Positions 39,473-54,876 of a DNA stretch of 64,000 nucleotides are shown in pieces. Location of the stretch: positions 26,555-90,554 of the forward strand of contig NZ_QYTW02000002.1 in assembly GCF_003605405.2 (NCBI RefSeq). The letters run 5' to 3'. The position numbers were made by a program, and so were the translations under genes. The notes beneath the pieces were generated by a model. It worked only from the letters and a program-made list of their open reading frames with translations, had not been told where the DNA came from and did no database searches. The stretch is from Siminovitchia terrae. GTDB lineage: Bacteria > Bacillota > Bacilli > Bacillales > Bacillaceae_C. The stretch's first letter is position 1, and each line of letters opens with the position of its first letter.

Positions 39473-40102
39473 ATGGGCAATGTTCATGTAATCGACCATC
39501 CTCTCATTCAGCACAAAATTACGTACATCCGCGATAAAAATACAGGGACAAAGGAATTTCGTGAGCTTGTTGATGAAGTTGCAACACTTATGGCTTTTGA
39601 AATTACTAGGGATATGCCGTTAAAAGAGATTGAGGTAGAAACCCCTGTGAGCAAGGCTACCTCAAAAGTGCTGGCTGGAAAAAAGATAGGCATCGTCCCG
39701 ATCCTCAGAGCTGGAATCGGAATGGTGGACGGTATATTAAAATTGATTCCTGCTGCAAAAGTAGGACATGTCGGTCTTTACCGTGACCCGGAAACTTTAA
39801 AGCCAGTTGAATATTATTTAAAACTGCCAAGTGATGTACAGGAGAGATTTTTCATTGTCGTCGATCCTATGCTTGCTACGGGTGGAACTGCTGTAGAAGC
39901 AATCCATTCATTGAAAAAACGTGGCGCCAAACAAATTAAGCTTATGTGCCTGATCGCTGCTCCAGAGGGAGTCGAAGTGATCCAGGAAGCTCATCCGGAC
40001 GTGGACATCTATGTTGCGGGCGTAGATGAAAAGCTTGATGAAAAAGGATATATTGTACCAGGCTTAGGGGACGCCGGGGATCGTTTATTTGGAACAAAGT
40101 AA
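39473..40102 (+). CDS. upp: Uracil phosphoribosyltransferase
   Basis: Salvages uracil to UMP using PRPP. The start is ATG 39473 ([22 protein letters not shown]), seven bases after AAAGGAGAG; the 67 upstream codons in frame come from the family B repeat. The 209-residue protein has [37 protein letters not shown] (PRPP loop) and [13 protein letters not shown] at the C-terminus. It follows glyA as in B. subtilis. Confidence 0.96.
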   Translation: MGNVHVIDHPLIQHKITYIRDKNTGTKEFRELVDEVATLMAFEITRDMPLKEIEVETPVSKATSKVLAGKKIGIVPILRAGIGMVDGILKLIPAAKVGHVGLYRDPETLKPVEYYLKLPSDVQERFFIVVDPMLATGGTAVEAIHSLKKRGAKQIKLMCLIAAPEGVEVIQEAHPDVDIYVAGVDEKLDEKGYIVPGLGDAGDRLFGTK

Positions 40103-40142
40103 TTCCTATCATAAAAATGAAAGAAGAGGGATCTGATTCCAA

Positions 40143-41294
40143 ATGAATAGACGAATCAAAGTACTATCTGTTTTTGGTACAAGACCTGAGGCCATTAAAA
40201 TGGCGCCCCTAGTGAAGGAACTAAAGGCAAGAGACCATGACTTTGAATCGTTCGTGGCTGTTACCGCCCAGCATCGGCAAATGCTTGATCAGGTTCTCGA
40301 AGTTTTCAATATCGAGCCGTATTATGACTTGAATATCATGAAGGAAAGCCAAACCCTGATAGATATTACAACACGCAGTCTTGAGGGGCTTGACGGAATA
40401 ATGAAGGAGCTTCAGCCCGATATTGTCCTTGTTCATGGCGATACGACAACAACATTCTCTGCAAGTATCGCCGCATTTTACAACCAGTCCGCTGTAGGGC
40501 ATGTTGAAGCGGGATTAAGGACTTGGAATAAATACTCTCCTTTTCCCGAAGAGATGAACCGGCAACTGACAGGGATTATTGCGGATCTGCATTTTTCGCC
40601 TACTGAAAAAGCGGCTCGGAATCTGATCAATGAAGATAAACAAGAAAACAGTATCTTTATTACAGGCAACACAGCGATCGATGCTCTTAAAACGACGGTA
40701 AAAAACAAATATGAACATGAGGTACTCGATAAACTGGGCAGGGACCGCTTGATTCTTCTTACTGCCCACCGCAGGGAAAATTTGGGACAGCCCATGAGGA
40801 ACATGTTCAGGGCCATTAAACGAATTATTAATGAGCAGCCGGATATCCAAGTTATCTATCCGGTTCATTTAAATCCGGTTGTCCGAGCCATTGCGAGTGA
40901 AGAATTGGGAGATGACCCACGAATACACTTAATTGAACCGCTTGGAGTTATTGATTTTCATAACTTTGCGAACCGAGCTTACTTGATCCTCACTGATTCG
41001 GGTGGAGTGCAGGAAGAGGCTCCCTCGCTCGGTGTTCCAGTCCTTGTTCTCCGCGATACGACAGAGCGTCCTGAGGGTATTGAAGCAGGGACCTTGAAGC
41101 TTGCTGGAACGGATGAAGAGACAATCTATAGTCTTGCAACGGAATTGATTACTGATTCCGAAAAATATAAGAAAATGGCTCACGCCATGAATCCGTATGG
41201 CGATGGAGAAGCTTCAAAGCGGATTGCGGATGCCATATTGTATTATTTTAAAAAGAAAAATGTAAGGCCGGAACCTTTTCGGCCAGTTGATTAA
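40143..41294 (+). CDS. mnaA: UDP-N-acetylglucosamine 2-epimerase
   Basis: Converts UDP-GlcNAc to UDP-ManNAc, used for the wall teichoic acid linkage unit and other envelope glycans. The 383-residue protein carries GTRPEAIKMAPL at the N-terminus, VHGDTTTTFSAS, GHVEAGLRT, LTAHRRENLG and LTDSGGVQEEAP, all typical of WecB/MnaA. ATG 40143 follows AAGAGGGATC. Its place between upp and the atp operon differs from B. subtilis 168, where mnaA is elsewhere. A strong terminator follows. Confidence 0.94.
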   Translation: MNRRIKVLSVFGTRPEAIKMAPLVKELKARDHDFESFVAVTAQHRQMLDQVLEVFNIEPYYDLNIMKESQTLIDITTRSLEGLDGIMKELQPDIVLVHGDTTTTFSASIAAFYNQSAVGHVEAGLRTWNKYSPFPEEMNRQLTGIIADLHFSPTEKAARNLINEDKQENSIFITGNTAIDALKTTVKNKYEHEVLDKLGRDRLILLTAHRRENLGQPMRNMFRAIKRIINEQPDIQVIYPVHLNPVVRAIASEELGDDPRIHLIEPLGVIDFHNFANRAYLILTDSGGVQEEAPSLGVPVLVLRDTTERPEGIEAGTLKLAGTDEETIYSLATELITDSEKYKKMAHAMNPYGDGEASKRIADAILYYFKKKNVRPEPFRPVD

Positions 41295-41322
41295 ACAGGA
41301 GGAGAATTTCCTCCTGTTTTTG
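41293..41322 (+). terminator. Terminator after mnaA
   Basis: AAACAGGAGGA pairs with TCCTCCTGTTT, with the loop GAAT, then TTTTGG. Strong stem separating mnaA from the atp promoter. Confidence 0.88.
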
Positions 41323-41606
41323 GTACTCCTGCAAGGAGGATTTATCTTTCATCAGCCTTGACAAAAAAAGGTCGAAAAACCACATGTTAGATGAAATTTG
41401 ATGAAATTGTGACAAACTAAAAAACGAGATTAGTTTGTTTCTAATTTCACATGAAACCCGTTGACTTTGACATAACCCTATTGTATGCTAACAAAGGGTA
41501 TGAAGAGGAGAGTATGTTCACTTTCTTTCATCCAAAAATCGTTCGGATTTTGTTAAATAAACACGGAATTTGTAGCCTGATTAAAAAATGCGAAAGATGA
41601 TGCAAA
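41323..41606 (+). promoter_or_regulatory. atp operon promoter region
   Basis: TTGACT (41461-41466), 17-nt spacer, TATGCT (41484-41489) form a good sigma-A promoter about 120 nt before atpZ. The 140 nt upstream of it are AT-rich, with direct repeats of GATGAAATT-type sequence near 41391 and 41400. A leader of about 115 nt precedes the first gene. No other gene seen. Confidence 0.7.
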
Positions 41607-41822
41607 TTGAGTAGGAAAAAACGTCATCCGCTTCATGGGATGGCCCTTTATTCTGCCATTTTGGCACAGTTGGCTGGCTCTGTTCTAGTGGGAATTTTCC
41701 TTGGAAGATGGCTGGATGAAAAAATCGGACTTGAGCCGCTTTTCTTGATTGTCTGTCTTCTTGCCGGTTTGGCAATAGGAGTTTTTGGGGTTATTTTAAC
41801 AATCCGGCAATCGGGGGATTAG
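41607..41822 (+). CDS. atpZ: AtpZ-like ATP synthase accessory protein
   Basis: A 71-residue membrane protein of the ATPase gene 1 / AtpZ type, found at the head of many Bacillus atp operons. In alkaliphilic Bacillus, AtpZ with AtpI is reported to help Mg2+ supply or assembly. Two hydrophobic helices (ALYSAILAQLAGSVLVGIFLG and LFLIVCLLAGLAIGVFGVIL) flank LDEKIGLEP. The TTG start at 41607 has only a weak ribosome-binding site. It is 6 nt from atpI. Confidence 0.75.
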   Translation: MSRKKRHPLHGMALYSAILAQLAGSVLVGIFLGRWLDEKIGLEPLFLIVCLLAGLAIGVFGVILTIRQSGD

Positions 41823-41828
41823 AAAGAT

Positions 41829-42221
41829 ATGGATAACCTCCAGCAGTTATTTAATAGACAAAGGAAGTACATACTGTACTTATTGGCAATTCTTGTATTG
41901 GGTTGGGGCTTCACTCCTTACCAATCTATTTTTATGGGATTGATTCTTGGGACTTCCATCAGTTTCTTTAACCTGTGGATGATGGTCCGCAGAATGAACA
42001 AGTTTGGGGAAGCTGTGCTGACAGGACGCAAAATGCGTTCCTTAGGAACATTATCCAGGATGGCTGCCGCCATTTTGGGAGTATTCATCGCCATGCAATA
42101 CCCTGAAACCTTCAATCTCATAAGTGTGATTATAGGATTAATGACATCTTACCTTGTCATAGCGATAGATGCTTTAATCTCCATCCTTTTTAGAAAAGAC
42201 AAGCAGCGGGAAGAGAGGTGA
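41829..42221 (+). CDS. atpI: ATP synthase protein I
   Basis: Membrane chaperone thought to assist assembly of the c-ring. The 130-residue protein has four hydrophobic segments, starting YILYLLAILVLGWGF, and a basic tail RKDKQREER. Its position directly before atpB is diagnostic. ATG 41829 is 6 nt after the atpZ stop, with the upstream GGGGGATTAGA as probable ribosome-binding site. Confidence 0.88.
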   Translation: MDNLQQLFNRQRKYILYLLAILVLGWGFTPYQSIFMGLILGTSISFFNLWMMVRRMNKFGEAVLTGRKMRSLGTLSRMAAAILGVFIAMQYPETFNLISVIIGLMTSYLVIAIDALISILFRKDKQREER

Positions 42222-42228
42222 GTTCTAA

Positions 42229-42942
<714 letters not shown>

Positions 42943-42979
42943 TATATACTTGTTCATCAAAATGGACAAAGAATTTTAA

Positions 42980-43231
<252 letters not shown>

Positions 43232-43259
43232 CATTTATTGAATAATCAGAACATGTTTG

Positions 43260-43294
43260 AAAATGGCGAAGAAGAAAACACTTCGCCATTTTTT
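43260..43294 (+). terminator. Terminator-like hairpin between atpE and atpF
   Basis: AAAATGGCGAAG pairs perfectly with CTTCGCCATTTT, followed by TT. Twelve base pairs with a nine-base loop make this a strong intrinsic terminator candidate in the middle of the atp operon. It could raise atpZ-I-B-E message over the distal genes. Confidence 0.8.
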
Positions 43295-43296
43295 AA

Positions 43297-43446
43297 GAAA
43301 AGCGGAGGCGCCTTGTTTAGCCCCGACCAGCACAAGACGATTCCCGAGGAGGCAGTACTTTAGCCGCCACAGGGAAGTGGCTTGTGACCTCGAGGGGCTG
43401 GGTGCCGAAGCTGGACAATAAGAAAAGCGGAGGCGCCTTGTTTAGT
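43297..43446. repeat. Family B repeat, compact copy B6, inside atp operon
   Basis: Starts GAAAAGCGGAGGCGCCTTGT and repeats the same string at about 43422 as its right end. In between, TTAGCCCCGACCAGCACAAG pairs with CTTGTGACCTCGAGGGGCTG, enclosing a TTCCC...GGGAA stem. Together with the hairpin before it, this makes the 325-nt atpE-atpF gap. Downstream, ACCGG/CCGGT (43495-43511) forms a small hairpin before the atpF ribosome-binding site. No gene is present. Confidence 0.82.
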
Positions 43447-43481
43447 GATCCATTCCGCTATTAGCAGTAAAAACCATTTGA

Positions 43482-44617
<1,136 letters not shown>

Positions 44618-44632
44618 GAACGATTTGAATAA

Positions 44633-46159
<1,527 letters not shown>

Positions 46160-46174
46160 GATAAATGACGGCTG

Positions 46175-46211
46175 AAGGTGCCAAGGTTCTGAGTCCCTGG
46201 CGCCTTTTTAA
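46175..46211 (+). terminator. Terminator-like hairpin between atpA and atpG
   Basis: AAGGTGCCA pairs with TGGCGCCTT (one G-U), extended by AGG/CCT inside, followed by TTTAAA. It is a plausible intrinsic terminator or processing/stability hairpin inside the operon. Confidence 0.65.
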
Positions 46212-46243
46212 AGACTATGATTACTTCAAATACAGGGTGGTGA

Positions 46244-47107
<864 letters not shown>

Positions 47108-47145
47108 ATGAATGAAAAACAAACTTGATTATTATTAATATTTGA

Positions 47146-48588
<1,443 letters not shown>

Positions 48589-48592
48589 ATAG

Positions 48593-49012
<420 letters not shown>

Positions 49013-49022
49013 AACACTTCAT

Positions 49023-49063
49023 ATAACACCTTCTGGTCTTGCCTGATCGGAAGGTGTTATTTA
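49023..49063 (+). terminator. Terminator at end of atp operon
   Basis: ATAACACCTTC pairs with GGAAGGTGTTAT, followed by TTAT. The stem is long but the T-run is short. Confidence 0.75.
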
Positions 49064-49120
49064 TGAAAGGCAACTGGAACATTTCCTCTGATGTACGCAT
49101 TCGAACAAGGAGGCACTCCA

Positions 49121-49363
49121 ATGATTGATGGAATGGATTTGGGTCAACAGGCTCTCATCAGCATCATTTCGCATTTGATATTTATTGGCTTCACTTTTTG
49201 GGCTCTTCAGGCACTGCATTTGGATAAGCTTCTAAGTGCTGGCCGGGTTTTTCAGGCCAGAATTTTGTATATTTTTTTAACGATTGCTATCGGGTCTACC
49301 GTCAGCAACTTCTTTTTAGACTATTTACATTGGTCTCGTCAGCTGCAGTATTTTTTTAAATAG
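49121..49363 (+). CDS. ywzB: DUF1146 membrane protein YwzB
   Basis: A conserved Bacillus membrane protein of unknown function, encoded right after atpC as in B. subtilis. The 80-residue product from ATG 49121 (MIDGMDLGQQALISIISHLIFIGFTFWALQ) has two membrane helices and ends in QLQYFFK. AAGGAGG stands before 49121, while the frame's earlier ATG at 49091 is unsupported. Confidence 0.85.
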   Translation: MIDGMDLGQQALISIISHLIFIGFTFWALQALHLDKLLSAGRVFQARILYIFLTIAIGSTVSNFFLDYLHWSRQLQYFFK

Positions 49364-49532
49364 GTCTTTTGGCCCGTTTTCAAACGACATCTTTTTGTTT
49401 ATGATTTGAGTTGTGAGTGTGTAATTTAAGAAATTTGTCGAAAAGGCATAGATAAATTGTCTATAAATGCAGTTATTCTTAAAGTATGTACTCCTTAGCA
49501 GTGGAAACACTTATGTTAAGGGGGAGAGTACA

Positions 49533-50267
49533 ATGAAAGAACGCTGCAGGAAATATTTGATTCCATTTATGCTTTTCACTTGTTTGATTACTGTTTTTAT
49601 TGGGAATAAAACAAGTGTTGCAGGACAAAGTGAGCTGGATATTGAAAAGTTAGCATATGCAGTTCAAAACCAACACGGAACCATCATTGAATGGTCTCTA
49701 CATACAAGAGAATTGGGTAAACAACCACAGGAATGGACTGTCACCAGGCTGGAGAAAGCATTTCCCGATTGGGAATGGTCTTTGTCTGCTGTTTCAGAGA
49801 AAGAAACGGTGACAGGAATCAAACGGCATGGCGATATAGAAGAAAAAATAAAAGCTGTGACTGCCGACAACAAGGCCAATCTCGTTTCTTACGTTTCCTA
49901 TGAAGTCACAGGTTCAGCGTGGGAGAAGAGTGCGGTCAAAAGAGCATGGAAGTTATTACAATCCAGGACAGAACTGATTTTTAATCAAAACCCTGTTGTT
50001 TTCTCTTGTATCAAAGGCGTATTCAATGATGAAGATGAGTTTGGACAGTTTCACGCAAGCGAAATATTGTCATCTCTTCAGGCGAAGGAAAAAGAGGCAC
50101 TCAGTGAGGAGGATTTTGTATCAATTTCAGCGTATTCTTCTCTTTTTTCGGAATCTCTGTCTCTTCTCGATGAAGAAATGAACCTGCAGATTGGTCTGCG
50201 CAAAAAAAATGCAGGACATGGTACATACTTCACGGTAGGCACACCCATCCTGACAAATGAATACTAA
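49533..50267 (+). CDS. ywmB: YwmB family exported protein
   Basis: A conserved sporeformer protein (DUF1779; TATA-box-binding-protein-like fold) encoded before murA, function unknown. The 244-residue product begins with a signal peptide (YLIPFMLFTCLITVFIG), then ASSQ-less mature sequence starting near SELDIEKLAYAVQNQ. ATG 49533 follows GGGGGAGAG; the in-frame extension to 49467 has no RBS. Confidence 0.82.
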   Translation: MKERCRKYLIPFMLFTCLITVFIGNKTSVAGQSELDIEKLAYAVQNQHGTIIEWSLHTRELGKQPQEWTVTRLEKAFPDWEWSLSAVSEKETVTGIKRHGDIEEKIKAVTADNKANLVSYVSYEVTGSAWEKSAVKRAWKLLQSRTELIFNQNPVVFSCIKGVFNDEDEFGQFHASEILSSLQAKEKEALSEEDFVSISAYSSLFSESLSLLDEEMNLQIGLRKKNAGHGTYFTVGTPILTNEY

Positions 50268-50300
50268 TATAAAAGAAAATAGACGCGGAGGGGAATACTC

Positions 50301-51611
50301 TTGGAAAAGATCATCGTCCGCGGCGGGAAAAGGCTCAGCGGCACAGTCAAGGTTGAAGGTGCAAAAAATGCTGTTTTGCCTGTTATCGCTGCATCATTAT
50401 TGGCAAGCGAAGGAAAAAGCGTCATTCGCGAAGTACCAACTCTCTCCGATGTATACACTATTGGTGAAGTGTTGCGTCACTTGAATACTGAAGTGAAATT
50501 TGAAAATAAAACGGTTTATGTGGATGCTTCAAAAGAACTCAATATCGAAGCTCCATTTGAATATGTTCGGAAAATGAGGGCATCAGTGCTTGTGATGGGG
50601 CCATTACTGGCAAGGCAAGGCAAAGCTCGCGTGGCTCTTCCAGGCGGATGCGCAATCGGTTCACGGCCAATCGATTTGCATTTAAAAGGTTTTGAGGCAA
50701 TGGGAGCAAAAGTATCTGTAGGAAATGGATACATTGAAGCTTCTGCTGAACAATTGACAGGTGCTAAAATTTACTTGGATTTTCCAAGTGTCGGTGCTAC
50801 ACAAAATATTATGATGGCAGCTGTACTAGCTAAAGGTACAAGTGTGATTGAAAATTGTGCGAAGGAACCCGAAATCGCGGATCTTGCCGCTTACTTAAAT
50901 AAAATGGGAGCTATTGTAAGAGGGGCCGGTACTGAAACGATTGTTATCGAAGGTGTCGATCGGTTGTATGGTGCGGACCACACGATTATGCCAGACAGAA
51001 TTGAAGCTGGGAGCTTTATGGTTGCAGCGGCCATAACCGGAGGGGACGTGCTCGTCGAAGGGGGAATCGCAGACCACATGGCTTCTGTCGTAGCTAAGCT
51101 TGAGGAAATGAATGTGAAGATCATTCAGGAAGAAAATGGACTTCGCGTGATTGGCCCGGAAAAACTGAAGCCGGTAGATATTAAAACAATGCCGCATCCA
51201 GGATTTCCAACGGATATGCAATCTCAAATGATGGCTTTGCTGCTTTGTGCAGAAGGAACTAGCGTCATTACAGAAACGGTATTCGAAAACCGTTTTATGC
51301 ACGTAGAAGAATTCCGTAGAATGAACAGTGATATTAAGATTGAAGGGCGTTCAGTCATTATCCAAGGACCGTGCGAGCTTCAAGGAGCTGAAGTTGCTGC
51401 CACCGACTTGCGTGCAGCTGCTGCTTTGATCATCGCAGGGTTGAAAGCAGACGGATATACCCGTGTAACTGAGCTTAAACACTTAGACCGTGGTTATCTC
51501 GACTTCCACAAGAAACTGCAAGGCCTTGGAGCCGATATAGAACGGATTACGGAAGTTTCCAGCGAAATCAATCAAGAAGAAACAAATATTGTGACTGACA
51601 TGAATGCATGA
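50301..51611 (+). CDS. murA: UDP-N-acetylglucosamine 1-carboxyvinyltransferase, first paralogue
   Basis: The main peptidoglycan MurA (B. subtilis MurAA) by its place between ywmB and spoIID. The 436-residue protein has active-site Cys117 in [17 protein letters not shown]22-23 in EGAKNA, and PDRIEAGSF. It differs from murA2 (24423) around the Cys and at the C-terminus, where it is extended by an Asn/Glu-rich tail. TTG 50301 follows GGAGGGG. A compact terminator follows. Confidence 0.95.
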   Translation: MEKIIVRGGKRLSGTVKVEGAKNAVLPVIAASLLASEGKSVIREVPTLSDVYTIGEVLRHLNTEVKFENKTVYVDASKELNIEAPFEYVRKMRASVLVMGPLLARQGKARVALPGGCAIGSRPIDLHLKGFEAMGAKVSVGNGYIEASAEQLTGAKIYLDFPSVGATQNIMMAAVLAKGTSVIENCAKEPEIADLAAYLNKMGAIVRGAGTETIVIEGVDRLYGADHTIMPDRIEAGSFMVAAAITGGDVLVEGGIADHMASVVAKLEEMNVKIIQEENGLRVIGPEKLKPVDIKTMPHPGFPTDMQSQMMALLLCAEGTSVITETVFENRFMHVEEFRRMNSDIKIEGRSVIIQGPCELQGAEVAATDLRAAAALIIAGLKADGYTRVTELKHLDRGYLDFHKKLQGLGADIERITEVSSEINQEETNIVTDMNA

Positions 51612-51618
51612 TATGATG

Positions 51619-51641
51619 AACCCGCGAAGGCGGGTTTTTTT
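51619..51641 (+). terminator. Terminator after murA
   Basis: AACCCGC pairs with GCGGGTT, with loop GAAG, then TTTTTT. Strong intrinsic terminator; the last T bases run into TTTAAT, the left flank of a family A element. Confidence 0.92.
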
Positions 51642-51644
51642 AAT

Positions 51645-51829
51645 TTCATTCAGCAGAAATCTCCCACTTCTATAAGTGGTGAGATGAATGCATATTGGTA
51701 ATCCAGTCAGTGGGGGTTCAAACCCCGGCTGAATAAAGTCAAAGCCTCCGGATGCCACAGTTTTCAGAGGAAATTTATCGAGCGGAGCTCGATAAAATCT
51801 GGGCGCAAATACGCCAAGGCGCATTTGAT
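51645..51829 (+). repeat. Family A multi-hairpin element, copy A6
   Basis: 185 nt, flanked on the left by TTTAAT contributed by the murA terminator T-run. It lacks the GCGG of the usual CTCCGGCGGATGCC (here CTCCGGATGCC) and one A in CACAGTTTTC. Central loop is GGA. The insertion leaves the murA terminator intact. Confidence 0.85.
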
Positions 51830-51885
51830 TAAAGAAAAGAAAGTATAAGTTTTTTAGGTTTAACAATTTGAACAAAGTGGATTGT

Positions 51886-52070
51886 TGTCCAGCTACGACG
51901 TACAGGAAGTACTAGTGCAAGCGAAGCGACAGGACGTCGCGTTCTGAGCCTGCCGACGTACAGGAAGTGGCGGATTGAGGCGGCCAGCGCCTAGCCCCTC
52001 GCCTCGGGTACAAGCCGCTTCCCTGTGGTGGCTGAAGAACTGCCTCCTCGGGAATCATCTTGCGCTTTTC
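51886..52070. repeat. Family B composite repeat, copy B7
   Basis: Begins near TTGTCCAGCTACGACGTACAGG and ends GGGAATCATCTTGCGCTTTTC, containing AAGCGACAGGACGTCGCG and the CCCCTCGCCTCGGGTACAAG...GTGGTGGCTGAAGAACTGCC core. It fills the murA-spoIID spacer with copy A6. No gene seen. Confidence 0.75.
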
Positions 52071-52174
52071 TAAATTACCGATCTTATATAGCATAAATGC
52101 TTGTCCTTCTGAATAAATTGGACCGAGGTGATTGTTTTCAAGTCACCTTAATTTTTATATTGGAGGCATCAGGC

Positions 52175-53206
52175 ATGAAGCAACTAAAACCGCTACTTTT
52201 TACGTCCGCGCTCTTAATCGCCGTTTCTTTTCTCGTTCCATCCCTACTCGTTCTACCATTTTCTAAAGAAAAAACTACGGTTGAACTAGATGAACAGCCA
52301 GCCAAATTGCCGCCAAAAAAGACCGCTCAGCCAGCCACCCAGCCATCTGCTGAAGTTGCAGTTTACCGTACCACTACGAAGTCAGTGGAAAAACTCCCGT
52401 TAGAAGAATATGTGGTTGGGGTGGTAGCGTCAGAAATGCCGGCTGATTTTGAAGAGGAAGCATTAAAAGCCCAGGCACTTACAGCAAGAACCTATATTGT
52501 AAATCAACTGGTTAATCCCGAAAACTCTCAGGTTCCAGAAAACGCAAATGTGACGGATACTGTTCTCCATCAAGTTTTTAAAAATAAGAAGGAACTGAAG
52601 CTCCAATGGGGTAAAGATTTCGAATGGAGGCTGGAAAAAATAGTGAAAGCTGTGAAGGCAACGGAAGGTAAGGTTCTTACTTATCATAACAAGCCAATTA
52701 CCGCTTCCTTTTTCTCCACAAGTAATGGTTATACGGAAAGTGCAGAGGATTATTGGGATAAGCCTGTACCTTATTTGAAAAGTGTAGAAAGCCCTTGGGA
52801 CAGTCACTCTCCGAAATTCAATGACCAGAAAGTGATTAGTGTAAAAGAGTTTCAGCAAAGGCTTAATGTCAACATTGAAAAATCGGGAGATGTTGGAACG
52901 ATTACAGCACGAACACCAGGAAAAAAGGTGGCTGCAGTCACCATTGGCGGCAAGAGCTTTACAGGCAGAGAGGTACGTGAGAAGCTTGACCTGAAATCGA
53001 CCGATTTTAAATGGGAGAGGAAAGGAAATTCCATTATCATAAATACAAAAGGCTATGGGCACGGCGTGGGAATGAGTCAGTATGGTGCGAACGGAATGGC
53101 AAAGGAAGGGAAAAAATTTGATGATATCGTCACCCATTATTATCAGGGTGTTAGTATTTCAAATGCAAGCCAGTTTTTTGATAAAACAGTTGCGTCAACC
53201 CAATGA
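52175..53206 (+). CDS. spoIID: Stage II sporulation protein D (engulfment lytic transglycosylase)
   Basis: Mother-cell membrane enzyme that cleaves glycan strands during engulfment with SpoIIM and SpoIIP. From ATG 52175 (GGAGG eight bases before) the product has 343 residues. It begins with an N-terminal membrane anchor ([21 protein letters not shown]) and a Pro/Lys/Thr-rich linker. The SpoIID domain includes catalytic Glu87 in [31 protein letters not shown] and [11 protein letters not shown]. The upstream frame to 52097 is unsupported. A sigma-E promoter is expected; CATAAATG near 52092 is only a partial match. Confidence 0.95.
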   Translation: MKQLKPLLFTSALLIAVSFLVPSLLVLPFSKEKTTVELDEQPAKLPPKKTAQPATQPSAEVAVYRTTTKSVEKLPLEEYVVGVVASEMPADFEEEALKAQALTARTYIVNQLVNPENSQVPENANVTDTVLHQVFKNKKELKLQWGKDFEWRLEKIVKAVKATEGKVLTYHNKPITASFFSTSNGYTESAEDYWDKPVPYLKSVESPWDSHSPKFNDQKVISVKEFQQRLNVNIEKSGDVGTITARTPGKKVAAVTIGGKSFTGREVREKLDLKSTDFKWERKGNSIIINTKGYGHGVGMSQYGANGMAKEGKKFDDIVTHYYQGVSISNASQFFDKTVASTQ

Positions 53207-53209
53207 TAT

Positions 53210-53243
53210 AAGCCGGCAGCCCCATAACGGGGCGCCGGCTTTT
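53210..53243 (+). terminator. Terminator after spoIID
   Basis: AAGCCGG-CA-GCCCC pairs with GGGGC-G-CCGGCTT around ATAAC, followed by TTCTG. The stem is very stable, the T-run short. Confidence 0.85.
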
Positions 53244-53337
53244 CTGTTAAATAAGGTGGAAATCAAGTGAATTATTGATTTTGTTGAATAAAAAATACAT
53301 AATATCAGAAAATAAGAAGTGTTTTTCTCGTTTTCAA

Positions 53338-53366
53338 GTATATAATTCTGTCTTTCTGTTCAAAAT
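53338..53366 (+). promoter_or_regulatory. Candidate sigma-F promoter of spoIIQ
   Basis: GTATA (53338-53342), 15-nt spacer, GTTCAAAAT (53358-53366) fit the sigma-F pattern GYATA / GGNNANANT with one -10 mismatch. spoIIQ is a sigma-F gene in B. subtilis. The inferred leader would be only about 13 nt, a reason for caution. Confidence 0.4.
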
Positions 53367-53385
53367 GATGGCAGAGGTGATGAAA

Positions 53386-54207
53386 ATGAGAGAGGAAGAA
53401 AAGAAGCGATCTTCTCTAAAAAATTTTTTTAGTAAGCGGTGGGTGTTTCCAGCAATCTATCTAGCCAGTGCTGCATTGCTCATTTCCGTGATATTCTGGT
53501 ATCAGACAGCCGGCCAGAATACGGCTGAAAAGCCTAACTTGACTGAGGACAGCAAAGAGCTGACTGGTATGAACAATGATACAGTCATTGAGGTCAATCA
53601 GTCCCTTGAAAATGTCTCAGTTCCGGTGAAAGACGAAAATGAAGTGGAATATATTAAACGTTTCTTTGATGCCAATGCATCGCCGGATGAGCAGGAAGCA
53701 GCACTCATTGTAGATGGAAATAAATATCGCACAAACATGGGAATTGATATTGCCATGAAAGACGGCTCTGAGTTTGATGTAACGGCAGCTCTTAGCGGTA
53801 AGGTAACAGCAGTTCGAAATGATTCTCTGCTTGGTAACGTCGTTGAGGTGGAACATGAAAATGGCGTTAAGACGATCTATCAATCGGTTCAAGACATGCA
53901 GGTTAAATCCGGGGATGCTGTTAAGCAAGGGCAAGTGCTTGCTACATCAGGCACAAGCCAGTTGAATAAGGAAGCGAAAAACCATCTGCATTTTGAAATT
54001 CGGAAAGATAACACGGCACTTAACCCGATCGACTTTTTCGGGCAGCCATTCACCGCTTTGGAAGATGTAGACAATGAAGAAGTTGACACGGACAAGCAGG
54101 AGGAAGCAGCCGGTGAAACGGAACAAAATCCTGCAGCAGGAGATTCCGAGACGCAAGAGACTGATGCGGAAGAGGATCCTCAGTCCCCCAAAATGACAGA
54201 TGAATAA
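53386..54207 (+). CDS. spoIIQ: Stage II sporulation protein Q
   Basis: Forespore membrane protein that binds mother-cell SpoIIIAH, linking the two membranes during engulfment. From ATG 53386 (AGAGGTG upstream) it has 273 residues. After one membrane helix (WVFPAIYLASAALLISVIFWY) comes a LytM/M23 domain (about residues 110-205), with HLHFEIR kept. The first zinc ligand His is replaced by Asn in TNMGIDIAM, so it is probably not an active peptidase, as in B. subtilis SpoIIQ. The tail is long and acidic (Glu/Asp/Thr). Confidence 0.93.
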   Translation: MREEEKKRSSLKNFFSKRWVFPAIYLASAALLISVIFWYQTAGQNTAEKPNLTEDSKELTGMNNDTVIEVNQSLENVSVPVKDENEVEYIKRFFDANASPDEQEAALIVDGNKYRTNMGIDIAMKDGSEFDVTAALSGKVTAVRNDSLLGNVVEVEHENGVKTIYQSVQDMQVKSGDAVKQGQVLATSGTSQLNKEAKNHLHFEIRKDNTALNPIDFFGQPFTALEDVDNEEVDTDKQEEAAGETEQNPAAGDSETQETDAEEDPQSPKMTDE

Positions 54208-54219
54208 TTGATATATTGA

Positions 54220-54252
54220 GACAGGCAAGGGTGTATCTAGCCTGTCTTTTTT
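54220..54252 (+). terminator. Terminator after spoIIQ
   Basis: GACAGGC pairs with GCCTGTC, followed by TTTTTTATTTTTT. Strong intrinsic terminator. Confidence 0.88.
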
Positions 54253-54606
54253 ATTTTTTCACAAATTTCTCTTCCTGTTATGTGTTTTTATCATAAAAAT
54301 ATTTGTCCTTCACCTTGTCCTTATTGCCTTTTTCGAGCATATATCTTCACTTGGACAAATAAGATGATACCAACACGATAAAAACAGAGAGTGCTTGAGG
54401 TGAGTAATCGTTTAAATAGAGCCTACGTTCATTTGATATTTGTTTAAATCCTGTAAAATGAGCCTGATTTGCAAAAAATGACTTCCTATCCGTACAGTAT
54501 GCTGTGGAACAGGTGGAAGGTTCCAATAAAGCAGACCCAGTATGTATATACAAAAGACGAGTCTCATTTCACACTCCTCACATCCAATTCAGGGAGGGCG
54601 AGTGGT
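54253..54606 (+). other. Upstream region of spoIIID, no gene seen
   Basis: About 350 nt of AT-rich DNA. An in-frame extension of spoIIID reaches 54469 but lacks family similarity. A sigma-E promoter is expected here; TATACAAA near 54548 resembles part of the -10, but I could not place a matching -35. The ribosome-binding site GGGAGGG is at 54592-54598. Confidence 0.4.
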
Positions 54607-54867
54607 GTGCACGATTACATCAAAGAGCGAACGATCAAGATTGGAAAGTATATCGTGGAGACGAGAAAAACGGTTCGCATGATTGCGAAAGAGTTTGGCG
54701 TATCCAAAAGTACTGTCCATAAAGATTTGACTGAACGGCTCCCGGAATTAAATCCGGAGCTTGCTAACCAGGTGAAAAGCATCTTAGAATACCATAAATC
54801 AATCAGGCATCTCAGGGGGGGAGAAGCGACCAAACAAAAGTATAAAAAAGCTGAGCTTCAAAAATAG
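54607..54867 (+). CDS. spoIIID: Sporulation transcription factor SpoIIID
   Basis: Small DNA-binding regulator that switches genes on and off in the mother cell after sigma-E. The 86-residue product begins MHDYIKERTIKIGKYIVET, nearly identical to B. subtilis SpoIIID. It has a helix-turn-helix (TVRMIAKEFGVSKSTVHKDLTERL) and a basic C-terminal part (HLRGGEATKQKYKK). GTG 54607 is used, eight bases after GGGAGGG. The C-terminus is a few residues shorter than in B. subtilis. Confidence 0.95.
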   Translation: MHDYIKERTIKIGKYIVETRKTVRMIAKEFGVSKSTVHKDLTERLPELNPELANQVKSILEYHKSIRHLRGGEATKQKYKKAELQK

Positions 54868-54876
54868 TCTCTCGCG

